Below the pieces are notes generated by a model that was given only the letters and a program-made list of their open reading frames with translations, was not told the origin of the DNA and did not search any database. The position numbers were made by a program, and so were the translations under genes. Below, piece after piece: positions 1-9,804 of a stretch of DNA of 33,116 nucleotides (its first letter is position 1; each line of letters opens with the position of its first letter). Origin of the DNA: JAQBGV01 sp032128395 (GTDB lineage: Bacteria > Planctomycetota > UBA8108 > UBA1146); contig JAQBGV010000225.1 of NCBI GenBank assembly GCA_032128395.1, forward strand, positions 1 through 33,116, read 5' to 3'.

Positions 1-153
1 GTCCCCGATTGCGCTGTGTCCCCGATTGCTCTGTGTCCCCGATTGCGCTGTGTCCCCGATTGCGCTGTGTCCCCGATTGCGCTGTGTCCCCGATTGCGCT
101 GTGTCCCCGATTGCGCTGTGTCCCCGATTGCGCTGTGCCCCCGATTGCGCCCC
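1..153. repeat. 17-bp tandem repeat array, nine copies
   Basis: The unit is gtccccgattgcgctgt. Copies begin at 1, 18, 35, 52, 69, 86, 103, 120 and 137. The second copy has one substitution (gct for gcg), and the last has gcccc at its start and a diverged end. The array probably continues upstream of the window. There are no unique spacers, so it is a head-to-tail minisatellite. A reading frame runs through it because 17 is not a multiple of 3, but the frame is an artefact of the repeat. Confidence 0.95.
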
Positions 154-158
154 TGGTT

Positions 159-185
159 CAAACGTTCGTATGAAGCATACGTTTG
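159..185. other. inverted repeat between the tandem array and the glycosyltransferase gene
   Basis: Arms caaacgt (159-165) and acgtttg (179-185) are perfect complements; an alternative inner stem is cgtatg/catacg. It lies downstream of the minus-strand gene ending at 370, but no T-run follows in either direction, so terminator function is doubtful. Apart from this hairpin and the array, bases 154-369 hold nothing I can identify. Confidence 0.5.
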
Positions 186-369
186 AGCGAATTCCCCCGC
201 AAGGGCGGAAGGCGCGAAAGCTCAGGATCAGTTCGGGGCCCCGGAGTCCGCGCGATCTGGCCGGGGTCGGCGATCGCCTCGGTGGCGCCGGCGCACTCGA
301 GAACGAACCGGATCCACCACTGTGGGTCCCATCCGTCCTCCGCGAGGAGGTGCCCTCAGCGGGATCGGC

Positions 370-2004
370 TCAGGCTTCGATCGCGCCGACCGTCACGCGT
401 CGACGCCCCGGCAGCCAGCTCGAGGCCGTTGGATCCGCTCCTGGAAGCACCACACTTGGGGCGCGGAGGGCGAGAAACAGGAACACCCCCCCGGTGATCG
501 CGAGCGCGATCCCCAGGGCGATCAGCACTTTCGACCCGGTGGGCGAATCGAGCCTGTTCGCGAGTTTCCACCACCAGAGGTTCTCTTCGGGCCCGGTACG
601 GATCGCTTGCACTTCGGGACGCGACCACGCGGCGACCACGGCGGCAGGATCGCCGAGGGGAACGCCGATGTTTCGCAGAGTCGCAGCCCAGTCACTTCGA
701 CGCCACCCGCGCGGCGCGGCCTCGATGTGCTCCTCGTCCGTCGCCTGTTCGACGACCCGTGCGGTCTGCCTCTGTACTTCTCCATGTTCGTGGAAGGTCA
801 GGACCCCCTGGAGGGCGACATTCGCCATGACGATCGTGGCGAGTATGCGCCGCCACTGGCGCGTGCGCAGCGCCGGGGCGAAGAGGACACCCAGACCGAG
901 GATCACGAACGGCGTGATCGGCAGCAGGAAGCGCTGTCCCCAGCCGCTGACCTGCGGGGCGAGGTCGACGCTCGCGACGAAGAGGACGAACACGAACAGC
1001 ACGATGCAACCCCAGCCGACCCCTCGCGGAATACGCCACTGCCCCGTGAACGGAACGAGCGCGAAAGCGAACAAGAGGGGGCTGTACCAGAGGAATCCAC
1101 GGTTCCAACCGACGGTGATCGCGAGCAGGTGTTGAGCCGGGACTCGGGCGAACATGCGATGGTCCGCCGCGGCGAGGGCACCGCGGTACCCGGCATCGAG
1201 AATGTGACCGGTGCGTTCGTGGTTGTGCCAGAGCACCGCGAGCCCGAAGAGGATCATCGGGACGACCAGGGCGACGACGCTCCCGAACTCGCCGTGCTCG
1301 CGCATCGTGATCCCGGTGCAGATCAGCGTGATCATCCCGACCGGGATGATGAATTCCATCCGGTAGAGAAGGGTCGCTCCGAGGAGCGCGCCGCACGCGA
1401 TGGACCTCCCCACTCCCCCATCGGGACGCCAGAGGGCGAGCCCCCAGAGGAGGAGGGTCGTCACTTCGAGACCGTGTCCGACCGTCTTCGCGTAGTACCA
1501 CCAATAGGTGCCGAAAGCGGCGGCGAACGCAGTCCAGATGGAGACTCGGGGTTCGAGCCCGAGGCGACACCCGAGGCGAAAGATCGCGAGCAGCGCGAGA
1601 GCTCCCCATAGTGGCAGGAGGAGCACTTTGTAGATGAGCGGCCCACCGAGGGTGCGGATCTCCTCCCGATGCGGCTCGGGTGCGAGCCGAGCCGCGAGAT
1701 CCGCGGCGGCGACCGCCGGGAGCATCAGGACCGACTGACCGAGCCCATAGGGGGAGACCCAGTGGCCATCCTTGCCGGTCGCGAAGAAGCCCCCGGTCGC
1801 CTCCAGCGCCTCGGCGAGAGGATGCACCGAACCGTCCTCCCAGAGCCGCTGCGAGACGAGGTAGCGGACCTGAGTGTCGATGGTGGTGATCGTCCCTCGA
1901 CTTCCCGCGGCGAGCAGAAAGAACGCCGCGAGGAAGAGCCAGAGCGGCCGCCACCGCGCCCACTCGACGGGCGCGAGGTCCAGACGGCTCGAGGGAGCGG
2001 GCAT
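370..2004 (-). CDS. GT39/PMT-like integral membrane glycosyltransferase
   Basis: This 544-residue protein has about ten or more hydrophobic segments. The first (around residues 20-35) is followed by a loop with TIDTQ and then RYLVSQRLWEDG. This matches the layout of GT-C enzymes of the dolichyl-phosphate-mannose mannosyltransferase type, in which an acidic residue in the first extracytoplasmic loop takes part in catalysis. A soluble segment near residues 410-480 precedes a last membrane segment (about 495-515). Such enzymes transfer a sugar from a lipid-phosphate carrier to an acceptor outside the membrane; neither substrate can be inferred here. The ATG at 2004 has a GGAG about seven bases upstream on its strand. 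It is divergent from the GYF gene. Membrane topology is clear; the family assignment is by pattern only. Confidence 0.7.
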   Translation of the reverse strand: MPAPSSRLDLAPVEWARWRPLWLFLAAFFLLAAGSRGTITTIDTQVRYLVSQRLWEDGSVHPLAEALEATGGFFATGKDGHWVSPYGLGQSVLMLPAVAAADLAARLAPEPHREEIRTLGGPLIYKVLLLPLWGALALLAIFRLGCRLGLEPRVSIWTAFAAAFGTYWWYYAKTVGHGLEVTTLLLWGLALWRPDGGVGRSIACGALLGATLLYRMEFIIPVGMITLICTGITMREHGEFGSVVALVVPMILFGLAVLWHNHERTGHILDAGYRGALAAADHRMFARVPAQHLLAITVGWNRGFLWYSPLLFAFALVPFTGQWRIPRGVGWGCIVLFVFVLFVASVDLAPQVSGWGQRFLLPITPFVILGLGVLFAPALRTRQWRRILATIVMANVALQGVLTFHEHGEVQRQTARVVEQATDEEHIEAAPRGWRRSDWAATLRNIGVPLGDPAAVVAAWSRPEVQAIRTGPEENLWWWKLANRLDSPTGSKVLIALGIALAITGGVFLFLALRAPSVVLPGADPTASSWLPGRRRVTVGAIEA

Positions 2005-2149
2005 CGATTCTCCATCCGATCGCGCCGGACGCGCAGACTGGCCCCTATCCCCTTATCGGCCGGATCGAGGAATCACTGCAGCAGCAGCCTCTGGTTGACC
2101 CCGGAGGGGGCACTCGTAATGCTAGGACGAAGGCTGGAGGGACTGCCGC

Positions 2150-2980
2150 GTGGATGGTTTCATGATCCGAACCAAGTCGGGGGACAAGGGGCCCTACGAT
2201 ATCTTCCAGCTCGAGAAGCTCGTCGCCGCGGGGAAGATCCCCCGCACGATCTCCGTGATCGATCCGGAGACCGATCTCTCGCTCCCCCTCGAGGACCTGC
2301 TCCCCGAACCGCCACCCCCTTCCGCGGCAGCCACAGCGGCCCCCAAGCCTCCCGCGCCTCCTCCCCCCCCGCCCCCGAGCACCCCCCCCTCCACGACGGG
2401 GCGACGCGCTCCGGTCCGGGGCGGGGCGAAGCAGAGCAAGAAGAAGATCAAGGAGAGGATGATCGCGCACAAGCCGGTTGCGGGCGCGGCTCCGCTCCGG
2501 ACTTCGCGCTACGTCGGTAGCCCGCACAAGAAGAGCCCGGTGGCGGCGATCCTGCTGACCCTCATCGTTCTCGGGGTCGTCGGCGGCGGCGGCGGGTACA
2601 TCCTCTGGCGAGACATCGACCGCGGACTCGAAGGGACGTGGCGGGTCGACATGCCCGTCCTCGAAATGCTCCATGCGGGCGAGATCCACGATCTCGAGAC
2701 AAAGACCGAGAACGCCACCGCGAGCGCGTTGGCGTTGACCACGTTCCGCAGCCTGTTCGAGAAGAACGAAATTCGGTTCGGGGCGAGCGATGTGACGTTC
2801 CGGTTCGGGGACGTGTCCGAGTCCGGGCCGTACCGGATCGTCAGCGAGGATGGCGGGCGCTACGTCGTCGAGTTCCAGGGCAAGCAGGGACCCGAGACGT
2901 GGAACATCGAAATCGATGGGAGGCGCCTCGTCATCCGATCGACTCGGACGGAACAGCCGGTCCCGATGATCCGCGGTTGA
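2150..2980 (+). CDS. GYF_2-like domain protein with one transmembrane segment
   Basis: This 276-residue protein has an N-terminal GYF_2-like module (residues 1-55) with GPYDIFQLEKLVAAGKI, the usual layout of these small adaptor-like domains. A proline-rich stretch (about 52-80), a basic stretch (about 85-120) and one membrane helix (about 130-153) follow. The remaining 120 residues, beginning GLEGTWRVD, look like a lipocalin-like or small beta-barrel domain outside the membrane. I chose the GTG at 2150 because GGAGG lies nine bases upstream; the in-frame ATG at 2162 is the alternative. The gene ends 27 bp from the converging metalloprotease gene. GYF modules with a membrane helix are frequent in planctomycete-like genomes, but the role of this one is unknown. 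Confidence 0.75.
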   Translation: MDGFMIRTKSGDKGPYDIFQLEKLVAAGKIPRTISVIDPETDLSLPLEDLLPEPPPPSAAATAAPKPPAPPPPPPPSTPPSTTGRRAPVRGGAKQSKKKIKERMIAHKPVAGAAPLRTSRYVGSPHKKSPVAAILLTLIVLGVVGGGGGYILWRDIDRGLEGTWRVDMPVLEMLHAGEIHDLETKTENATASALALTTFRSLFEKNEIRFGASDVTFRFGDVSESGPYRIVSEDGGRYVVEFQGKQGPETWNIEIDGRRLVIRSTRTEQPVPMIRG

Positions 2981-3007
2981 CGCCGCGTCGACTTCACGCG
3001 CGAACTG

Positions 3008-5129
3008 CTACTGCGCGGTCCCGGTCAGGATCACGTCGAACGGGTTCGCTCCCACCCCGTTGTGCGAGAAGCGCAGCGTCGAGCTCCGCGCCCCCGCGCT
3101 CCCCGCCGGATCGAACCGGAGCTCATAGGTGACGCTCTCCCCCGCCGCTAGCGTGAACTGTCCGATACAGCTGCCGTTCACCCCGAGCCGCATCTCGTTC
3201 GCAACGAACGGACCGAATCCCAAGGTGACGTTCGAGACCCCGCCGCACAGGTGGCAATAGCTCATCAGCGTCCCCGGCTCACAGATCGCTCCACCCGAGC
3301 AGGAACTCTGGCAGCGGTCGACCGGCGGACAATAGTCGTGGGTGTGGAGCGCCGAGAAATTGTGACCGAGCTCGTGGGAGACCACGATGAAGTCCCAGTT
3401 CCCCGAGTTCGGCGAGCCGGTGAAGGTGTTCCAGTCGATGTTGCCCGAGACCGCGCTGACCCCGAAGCCGAAGTTCTGATCGCAAATCACGTCGATGTAC
3501 GCGATCCCACCGCCGAGGCTCGCTCCGGAGATGAAGTGCGCTAGGTCCGCGGAGGCCGGCCACGTTCCCCCCAGGGATGGAGCCCAAGCGGCGCGGAACT
3601 CGGCGAGCAGCTGCCCGGGGGTACCCGGGGTGTCCGGTGTGGTCCACCCGTCGTTCGACATCGAGTGGAGTCCGAGGTAGGAGATCGCGAGCGGCGTGTG
3701 CACCTCATTGAGATACATCGCGCTGATCGCGGCGATCATCTGGGTGACGTAGGTATTCGCGTCGGTCAAGTTGCCGAATTTCTGGAAGAACTGATAGTCG
3801 GTCTCGATCGCCAGAGAACTGATAGTCGGTCTCGATCGCCAGCCGCGCCTGCCCCTGCGCGAAGGCGCCAGCCGGCGGGAGCGCTGCTGGGAATGGCATG
3901 GGGTCGGCCTCGGCGAGTCCGGCCGCGGGGACGAACGGCGCTTCGCAGTAGGCGCCCGGCAGTTCCTTGCCCGTGCTCGTCATCTGATCCGCGAGCACGA
4001 GACGCGCGTCCACTCCGCCACTCTCGGCGGGGTTCATGTCCTCCGGCAACAGGTATGCGATCCCTCCGGGGATCGAGTCGCAACGGATCCACCCGAGAGA
4101 GCTGCGCGGGGACAAGGTCAGGAAGACCCGCGAGGCCGGATCGCCGATGAGCTTGCCGCGCCAGAAGCTCACGTCCTCGATCCAGCTCTCATCGAACGGG
4201 GCGAACGCGCCGTCGATCGCGATCACGGCATCACTCGTCCAGGGGGAGCTGACCCGTTCGAGGTCGAGGTCCGCGAAGAGTCCACCCGGCAGGGCGACCC
4301 CTTCGATGGTGAGCCGGGGAAGATCGGCGACCGCGGCGAGTGCGACGTCATCGACGATGAGCAAGACCCCCTCGACCGGGTCATCCGCGAGATCGATCAA
4401 CGGGGAGGCGGGGGGTGGTCCAGCGGGAAGCGGAGCGGGAAGCGGCGAGGCACTTCCGAACTCCACGATGAACTCGCGATCGTTCCCGGCGACGAGGACC
4501 GGGAGCGCGCAGGTCAGTGAATTGCCCCCGATATTGCGCAAGATCAGCGTGGTCACGCCTCCCGGACCGGCTGACGCCGGTTGGGCGCCGAGGTCGGCAC
4601 TCGAGCCGCTGACGATCGCTCCACCGAAGACCTCGATCTGGATCTGACCACCCCCAGCGGAGACATCGATGAGGGAAATCGTCTCGCTGACGATCGTGCC
4701 GAGCCCCGCTCCGCCGGTGATCGCGGTGAACGACAGAAGGATCGATTCCGTGTCCTCGATCTGCACATCACCGACCGCGTTCAGCGTGGCCATGCGCTGC
4801 GTCCCGGTGCCGGACCCCGCGGGGAAACTCAAACTCGCATTCGAGAAGGTGTAGTCGGTCCCTCCACTCGCAGTCCCTCCGGTAGCCGAGACGTTGACGG
4901 TGACCGCGGTCGCGAGGGGGATCCCCCCCGCGAGCTGGAGCTCGACCGGGATCGCGATGGAGTTTCCTTCGGCGACGCTCGCGGAGCTCGAGAGGAATGC
5001 GAGCGCGATCGGTGGAGGGGGGCCCCCGCCGCTGTGGCTGCTGCTGCCGGAACAGGATGTCAGGAGAAGGGCGAGGAGAGCGAAGCTCGCGCACCGAAAA
5101 CTATCCGGGAAGGAATACGACATCGGCAC
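3008..5129 (-). pseudogene. secreted Calx-beta / zinc metalloprotease lipoprotein, split by a 28-bp duplication
   Basis: As read, the gene is two overlapping frames: 5129 to 3705 (474 aa) and an open frame ending at 3008. The first starts with a lipoprotein signal (LLALLLTSC). A Calx-beta-like domain (about residues 40-155) and a propeptide-like region follow. The second carries the protease domain with the zinc motif HELGHNFSALH and a nearby Cys-rich stretch, as in M12-type (reprolysin-like) peptidases, and ends in a beta-sandwich-like tail. Removing one copy of the perfect 28-bp tandem repeat at 3787-3842 joins the frames across TDYQF-FQKFGNL and gives one protein of about 697 residues. As written, the product would lack the catalytic domain. 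This could be a real recent mutation, a slippage-switchable gene, or an assembly artefact. Confidence 0.8.
3787..3842. repeat. perfect 28-bp tandem duplication inside the metalloprotease gene
   Basis: Bases 3787-3814 and 3815-3842 are identical and adjacent; each begins agaactgatag. Twenty-eight is not a multiple of three, so the extra copy shifts the reading frame of the minus-strand gene. The second copy is followed by the sequence that continues the upstream domain, and the first is flanked by the sequence that continues the protease domain. Confidence 0.97.
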
Positions 5130-5377
5130 CGAGACCCTCTCGCGAGCGCCCCACGCGCCCTCTGAAGTCTGCGGGGTATCGTGAGTGTCGTCGAAGTCGC
5201 GGTGCCCCCCCGGTCACAGCTTGGTGCGAGCACGCGACTTGCGTCATCAGCCCGAGCGGGTCCCAATCTTGCCACCGACGCGTTCATCGACGACGATCGC
5301 GCGGTTCACGCTCATCGAAGATCACTCCGCTGGACCATCGCCGATGACTGCTCCGCCGACGAAAAGGATCGAGAAGC

Positions 5378-8215
5378 ATGACCGCGCGACCTCGACCGGA
5401 TATCGCCCTTCTCGGATGGTCGCTTGCCCTGATCTAGATCACGTGCCTCCCACTCTTCGCTCGACCGGACGATCCACCTCTCACCCCGAAGGACTACGGC
5501 CGTTTCGAGCGGCTCTCGGGTCCGACGCTCTCGCCGAATGGTGGGATGCTCGCCTACGGTGTCCGCAAGATCGATCGCACGTTCGAGCTCCGACTGCGCG
5601 ATCTCGCTGGCGAAGAGTCCGAGGCCATCGTCCTCCCGTTCTGCGAGAACCCGCACTTCTCCGCCGACAACCGGTGGTTCGCTTGGCGCGTGGGGATGTC
5701 CGAGGAGAAGCGGGAAGAACTCACCGAGGCGAAGCAGCCGGTGCGGACGGGAGTCGGGCTTCGCCGACTCGCGGATGGCGAGGAACGCGCGTTCGAGGAG
5801 ATCCAGTCGTTCACCTTCGACGAGACCGGTCGATTCATCGCGCTGCTCGGGTATGCGCCGGACGAGCCGAAGGGCGCCGGATCGAGTCTCATCGTCGTGG
5901 AACTCGCCACGGACACTAGGACGATCATCGGAAACGTCTCCGAGCTCTCCTGGAGCGATGTCGGCTCGATCCTCGCCATCACCCTGACTACGGGAGACGC
6001 GCTCGGGAGTGGGGTTCAGACGTACGATGCGGCCAGCGGCCGGCTTCGGAGCCTCGACACCACACACTCGAAGTACTCCGGACTCACCTGGCGAGAGGAT
6101 GCAGCCGATCTCGCGGTGCTCCGCTCGCTCGAGCCGGCGAAGAAGGATGGGGAGGCCCATGCCGTTCTCGCCTGGCGGGGCCTCGATGCCGATGAGCCCC
6201 GCACCTTCGTGCTGTCACCGAGCGATGCTGGGGTCGCGGAGAGTCTCGTCGTCTCGGAGCATGCCCACCCCCGCTGGGCGAAGGACGGCGGCTCCATCGC
6301 GATCGGCCTGCGCCCGCCGAAGGAAAAGGACGAGCCCGACGAGGAGAAGGACGAGAGCAAGGGGCCTGCGAACGAATCGAAGGAGTCGAAGGAGAAAAAG
6401 CCGAAGTTGCCGGGGCTACAGATCTGGCACACATCCGATGTCCGCATCTTTCCCGGACAGAAAGCCTCGGAGTCGCGAGACCAGAAGCGCACCCTGCTCG
6501 CCCTCTGGCATCTCGAGAACGATCGTGTCGTCCAGATCGGCACTGACCTCATGGAGCGCGCGGAACTCGCGCAGGGGTGGGACCGGGCGTTCGAGGCCAT
6601 CTCGCTCCCGTATCCCTGGGGAAACATGTTCGGTCGCCCCTATCTCGATCTCTGGCTCGTGGACACGCATTCCGGGGAGCGGGAGAAGATTCTCGAGCGC
6701 GTCCGCCATACGTACTGGAGCGCAGAGGGGAACTACCTCCTCTGGTTCGACGGCGAGCACTACTGGTCGATCGATCTGAGGACCAAGAAGCGCACGAATC
6801 TCACGAAGAACATCGAGGCCCAGTTCGCGGATACCCTCTACGACACCCCGACCGACCTCCTCCCCCCCCACGGCGTCGGGGGTTGGCTCGAAGGGGATGC
6901 GGCGGTCTTTCTCTACGATCGCTTCGACGTCTGGCGAGTCGCTCCCGATGGCTCGGGAGGGCAGCGCATCACCCGAGGCGCACGGGAGGAGATCGAGCAC
7001 CGCATCGTCGATCTCGACTTCGAGGAGGAGGCGATCGACCCGACAGCGCCGCTCTACTTCCGCATCCGGAGCGAGCGCACCGAAGCCCGCGGCTTCGCGC
7101 GGCTCACCCCTGGCGCGGCGACGGCGAACCAGCTCGTCCTTCGGGACCGGTCCCTCGGGGGGCTGATGAAGGCGAAAGAAGCCGACGTCTATCTGTATCG
7201 GGTCGAGTCCCGCGACGACTCCCCCGACCTCTTCGTCACCGGCCCCGACCTCGCGTCCCCCCGCCAGGTCACGCGGAGCAACCCGTTCCAGAGTGAATTC
7301 GCGTGGACCCACGCAGAACTGGTGAATTTCACGAGTGAAGGGGGACGGGAACTGCAAGCTGCCCTGCTGTTCCCCGTGAACCACGATCCGTCGAAGCGGT
7401 ACCCTTGTATCGTCTACACCTACGAGATCCTCGCTCCGCAGATTCACAACTACGAGCTCCCCGACGAGCGCAGCTACTACAATTTCATCACCTGGACGCA
7501 GCACGGGTACTTCGTCCTGATGCCGGACATCGTCTACAAGGCGCGGGAGCCAGGGATCAGCGCCATCGAATCGGTGAGAGCGGCGGTGAAGAAGACCGTG
7601 GACATGGGTCTCGTCGATGCGAAGCGAGTGGGCCTCATCGGCCACTCCTGGGGGGGCTATCAGGCGGCCTACCTCCCGACCCGAATCGATACCTTCGCGG
7701 CCTCCGTGGCCGGCGCACCGCTCACCGACTTCGTCAGTTTCATGGGGCAGATCCACTGGAACCCCGGCATGGCCGAAGTGAGTCACTGGGAGACGGGGCA
7801 GGCGCGGATGGAGGTCCCCTACTGGGAAGACCCCGAGGCGCACCACCGGAACTCGCCGATCCACAAGATCCAGGATCTCGAGACCCCGCTCCTGATGGCC
7901 TTCGGGAACGAAGACGGGGTGGTGGACTGGGATCAGGGGACCGAGTTCTACAACTTCGCGCGGCGCGCCGGGAAGCAGATGGTCCTGCTCGTCTACGAAG
8001 GCGAGGATCATGGTTTCCGCGAGGAGGCGAACCAGGTCGACTACCACCGCCGCATTCTCGAGTGGTTCGGCCACTACTTGAAGGGCGAGCCGGCGCCGAC
8101 GTGGATCACCGAGGGGATCGCCCTCGACGCGCTCGAGGAGGAGCAGCGCCGCATCGCGGAAAAGGAGACGGAGAAGCCGGCCCCGAAGCCGGAGCCGAGA
8201 AAAGTACGGTTGTAG
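5378..8215 (+). CDS. S9-family (prolyl oligopeptidase-like) peptidase with in-frame TAG in the signal peptide
   Basis: The long open frame allows an ATG start at 5546, but homology-like sequence (LTPKDYGRFERLSGPTLSPNG) continues upstream in the same frame. A good start is the ATG at 5378. It would encode a signal peptide (MTARPRPDIALLGWSLALI, then TAG at 5435-5437, then ITCLPLFA) ending in a plausible cleavage site. Full length would be about 945 residues. The N-terminal two thirds look like a beta-propeller with a charged Lys/Glu-rich insertion (bases 6325-6405). The C-terminal hydrolase domain has the nucleophile motif GHSWGGY (Ser757 counting from 5378), an Asp in FGNEDGVVDW and a His in GEDHGF, a complete S9 triad. 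An intact enzyme would digest peptides outside the cytoplasm. With the TAG honoured, initiation at 5546 would give a protein with no export signal. Confidence 0.8.
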
Positions 8216-8284
8216 GGGCTGGCGCCGCGGCGACCGATCCCGACTCAACAGAGGAGGATGGCACAGGACCGCTAACTATGCGGA

Positions 8285-8377
8285 GCCCGTCCCCACCCGA
8301 GCCGGAGGCGAGCCTCGTTGGGGTGAAGTGGGAGCGACTCTGCCGCGAGCACGAGGGGGCTGGGAGCCAGCCCCCTC
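8285..8377 (+). repeat. dispersed intergenic repeat, copy A
   Basis: The segment runs from gagccggaggcgagcctcg through ggggtgaagt to the hairpin gggggctgggagccagcccc. It aligns, with small gaps, to the reverse complement of 27345-27430. Both copies lie between genes and end in the same hairpin. It resembles a REP-like or terminator-carrying intergenic element; no coding capacity is evident. Confidence 0.6.
8353..8377. terminator. terminator-like hairpin between S9 peptidase and rocD
   Basis: An 11-bp perfect stem, gagggggctgg (8353-8363) against ccagccccctc (8367-8377), encloses the loop gag. It sits between two convergent genes. Only short A-runs follow on the plus strand, which read as T-runs before the hairpin on the other strand, so a simple intrinsic terminator is not clear-cut. 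Confidence 0.55.
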
Positions 8378-8400
8378 AGAAAACCAGCCCCCTCAGAAAA
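8367..8400. repeat. 17-bp direct tandem repeat
   Basis: The sequence ccagccccctcagaaaa occurs at 8367-8383 and again at 8384-8400. The first copy contains the right arm of the hairpin at 8353-8377, so the arm has been duplicated. Confidence 0.9.
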
Positions 8401-8424
8401 GCTGTGCGGAGCCAGCCCCCGCGC

Positions 8425-9642
8425 TCAAATCGCGCGCAGGACCTTCTCGATCCGCTCCAGGGCCCAGTCGAGTTCTTGCTTCGTGATCACCAACGGCGGA
8501 GCGAGGCGCAGAGTGTTCACGTGGGTCTCCTTGCACAGGAGTCCCTCGTGCCGGAGCGCCTCCGAGACCTTGCGTGCGCCCCCGGCGGCCGGGGTCAGTT
8601 CGATTCCGGCCCAGAGTCCCACGACGCGGATCTCCTTCACGATCTCGAGGTCGATGGAGCGAAGTCGCGCTTCGAGATGAGCGCCGAGCTCGGCAGAACG
8701 TTCGATGAGTTGTTCATCGATCAAGACATCGATCGCGGCGTTCGCGACCGCGCACGCGAGCGGATTCCCACCGTAGGTCGAACCGTGGCTCCCCGGATCG
8801 AACACCCCCATCACCGCGTCGTCCGCGAGGAACGCCGAGACCGGATAGACCCCGCCGGAGAGCGCCTTGCCGATCGTGACGCCGTCGGCACGGATCCCCG
8901 TGAGCGTGTGTGCGAGCATCGCCCCCGCGCGGCCGAGCCCCGATTGGATCTCGTCGCAGATGAGCAGCGCATTCTGCTCGTCGCAGAGTTTCCGCAGCCC
9001 CGGAAGGAAATCGGCGGGGGGGATGATCACGCCCCCCTCTCCTTGGATCGGCTCGACGAGGACGGCGACGGTGTTCTTCGTGAAGAGCTTCGCAGTCGCA
9101 GCGGCATCGCCGTAGGGGGCGATCTTGAAGCCGGGGGTGAACGGCCCGTACCCCGCGCGCGCCGTATCGTCGGTCGAGAAGCTGACGATCGTCGTGGTGC
9201 GTCCGTGGAAGTTCCCGTCGAAGACGATGATCTCCGCCTGACCGTCCGGGACTCCCTTGACCTGGTAACCCCAACGGCGACACGCCTTGATCGCGGTCTC
9301 GACCGCCTCGGCGCCGGTGTTCATCATCAGCGTCTTGTCGTAACCGAGCAGCTTCGAGAGCTTCTCGCAGAACGGCCCGAACTTGTCGTTGCGGAATGCA
9401 CGCGAGGTGAGCGCTAACTCCTTCGCTTGTTCGACGAGCGCCTCGACGATCCGTGGATGCTGGTACCCCTGGTTGAGCGCCGAATACGCGGCGAGGAAGT
9501 CGAGATACTTGTTCCCCTCGACGTCCCAGACCCAGATCCCCTCCCCGCGCGCAATCACGACGTCGAGCGGGTGGTAGTTGTGCGCGGACCACTGATCTTC
9601 GAGCGCGATCCAGCGGGAGGAGTCGCTGTGTGTCTTCGGCAT
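8425..9642 (-). CDS. rocD: ornithine aminotransferase (ornithine-oxo-acid transaminase)
   Basis: This 405-residue fold-type I, class III PLP aminotransferase matches the RocD family closely in length and motifs. HNYHPLDVV and NKYLDFLAAYSALNQGYQHP form the N-terminal substrate region. MNTGAEAVETAIK binds the PLP phosphate, LLICDEIQSG carries the PLP-ring Asp (D230), and TIGKALSGG carries the Schiff-base Lys (K259). The enzyme converts ornithine and a 2-oxo acid to glutamate semialdehyde and an amino acid in arginine/proline metabolism. I chose the ATG at 9642, not the one at 9684, because AGAGGAA lies six bases upstream and the family starts there. It is downstream of and co-oriented with the ArsR-type regulator. 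The nearby ornithine-cyclodeaminase-like gene suggests related amino-acid metabolism. Confidence 0.9.
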   Translation of the reverse strand: MPKTHSDSSRWIALEDQWSAHNYHPLDVVIARGEGIWVWDVEGNKYLDFLAAYSALNQGYQHPRIVEALVEQAKELALTSRAFRNDKFGPFCEKLSKLLGYDKTLMMNTGAEAVETAIKACRRWGYQVKGVPDGQAEIIVFDGNFHGRTTTIVSFSTDDTARAGYGPFTPGFKIAPYGDAAATAKLFTKNTVAVLVEPIQGEGGVIIPPADFLPGLRKLCDEQNALLICDEIQSGLGRAGAMLAHTLTGIRADGVTIGKALSGGVYPVSAFLADDAVMGVFDPGSHGSTYGGNPLACAVANAAIDVLIDEQLIERSAELGAHLEARLRSIDLEIVKEIRVVGLWAGIELTPAAGGARKVSEALRHEGLLCKETHVNTLRLAPPLVITKQELDWALERIEKVLRAI

Positions 9643-9804
9643 CGGGTTCCTCTCGGTTCGGTCGCCCGGCGGCGCGCCGGGCACGCTCCATTCTGACCGG
9701 TTCGGCGAGGACGGGCGAGCGGTTCTATTCCGGGGGGAGCTGAACCGCTTCGAACGGCTTCGGCTGACATCGGCCCACTCGGGTGGCAGGAAGATGCGTG
9801 AGCT

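Noticed and set aside
1..153. CRISPR array
   Set aside because: Units are head to tail without unique spacers and are too short.
1545..1565. tRNA T-loop-like ggttcgagccc
   Set aside because: It lies inside the glycosyltransferase gene and no cloverleaf can be built around it.
322..1611. Long plus-strand open frame of 429 codons
   Set aside because: It is antisense to a clear membrane protein, is rich in Arg/Glu/Asp/Pro as expected from reading GC-rich codons in a wrong frame, and has no domain.
6416..8248. Minus-strand open frame of 610 codons opposite the S9 peptidase
   Set aside because: The S9 frame has a full catalytic triad; this frame has no recognisable domain.
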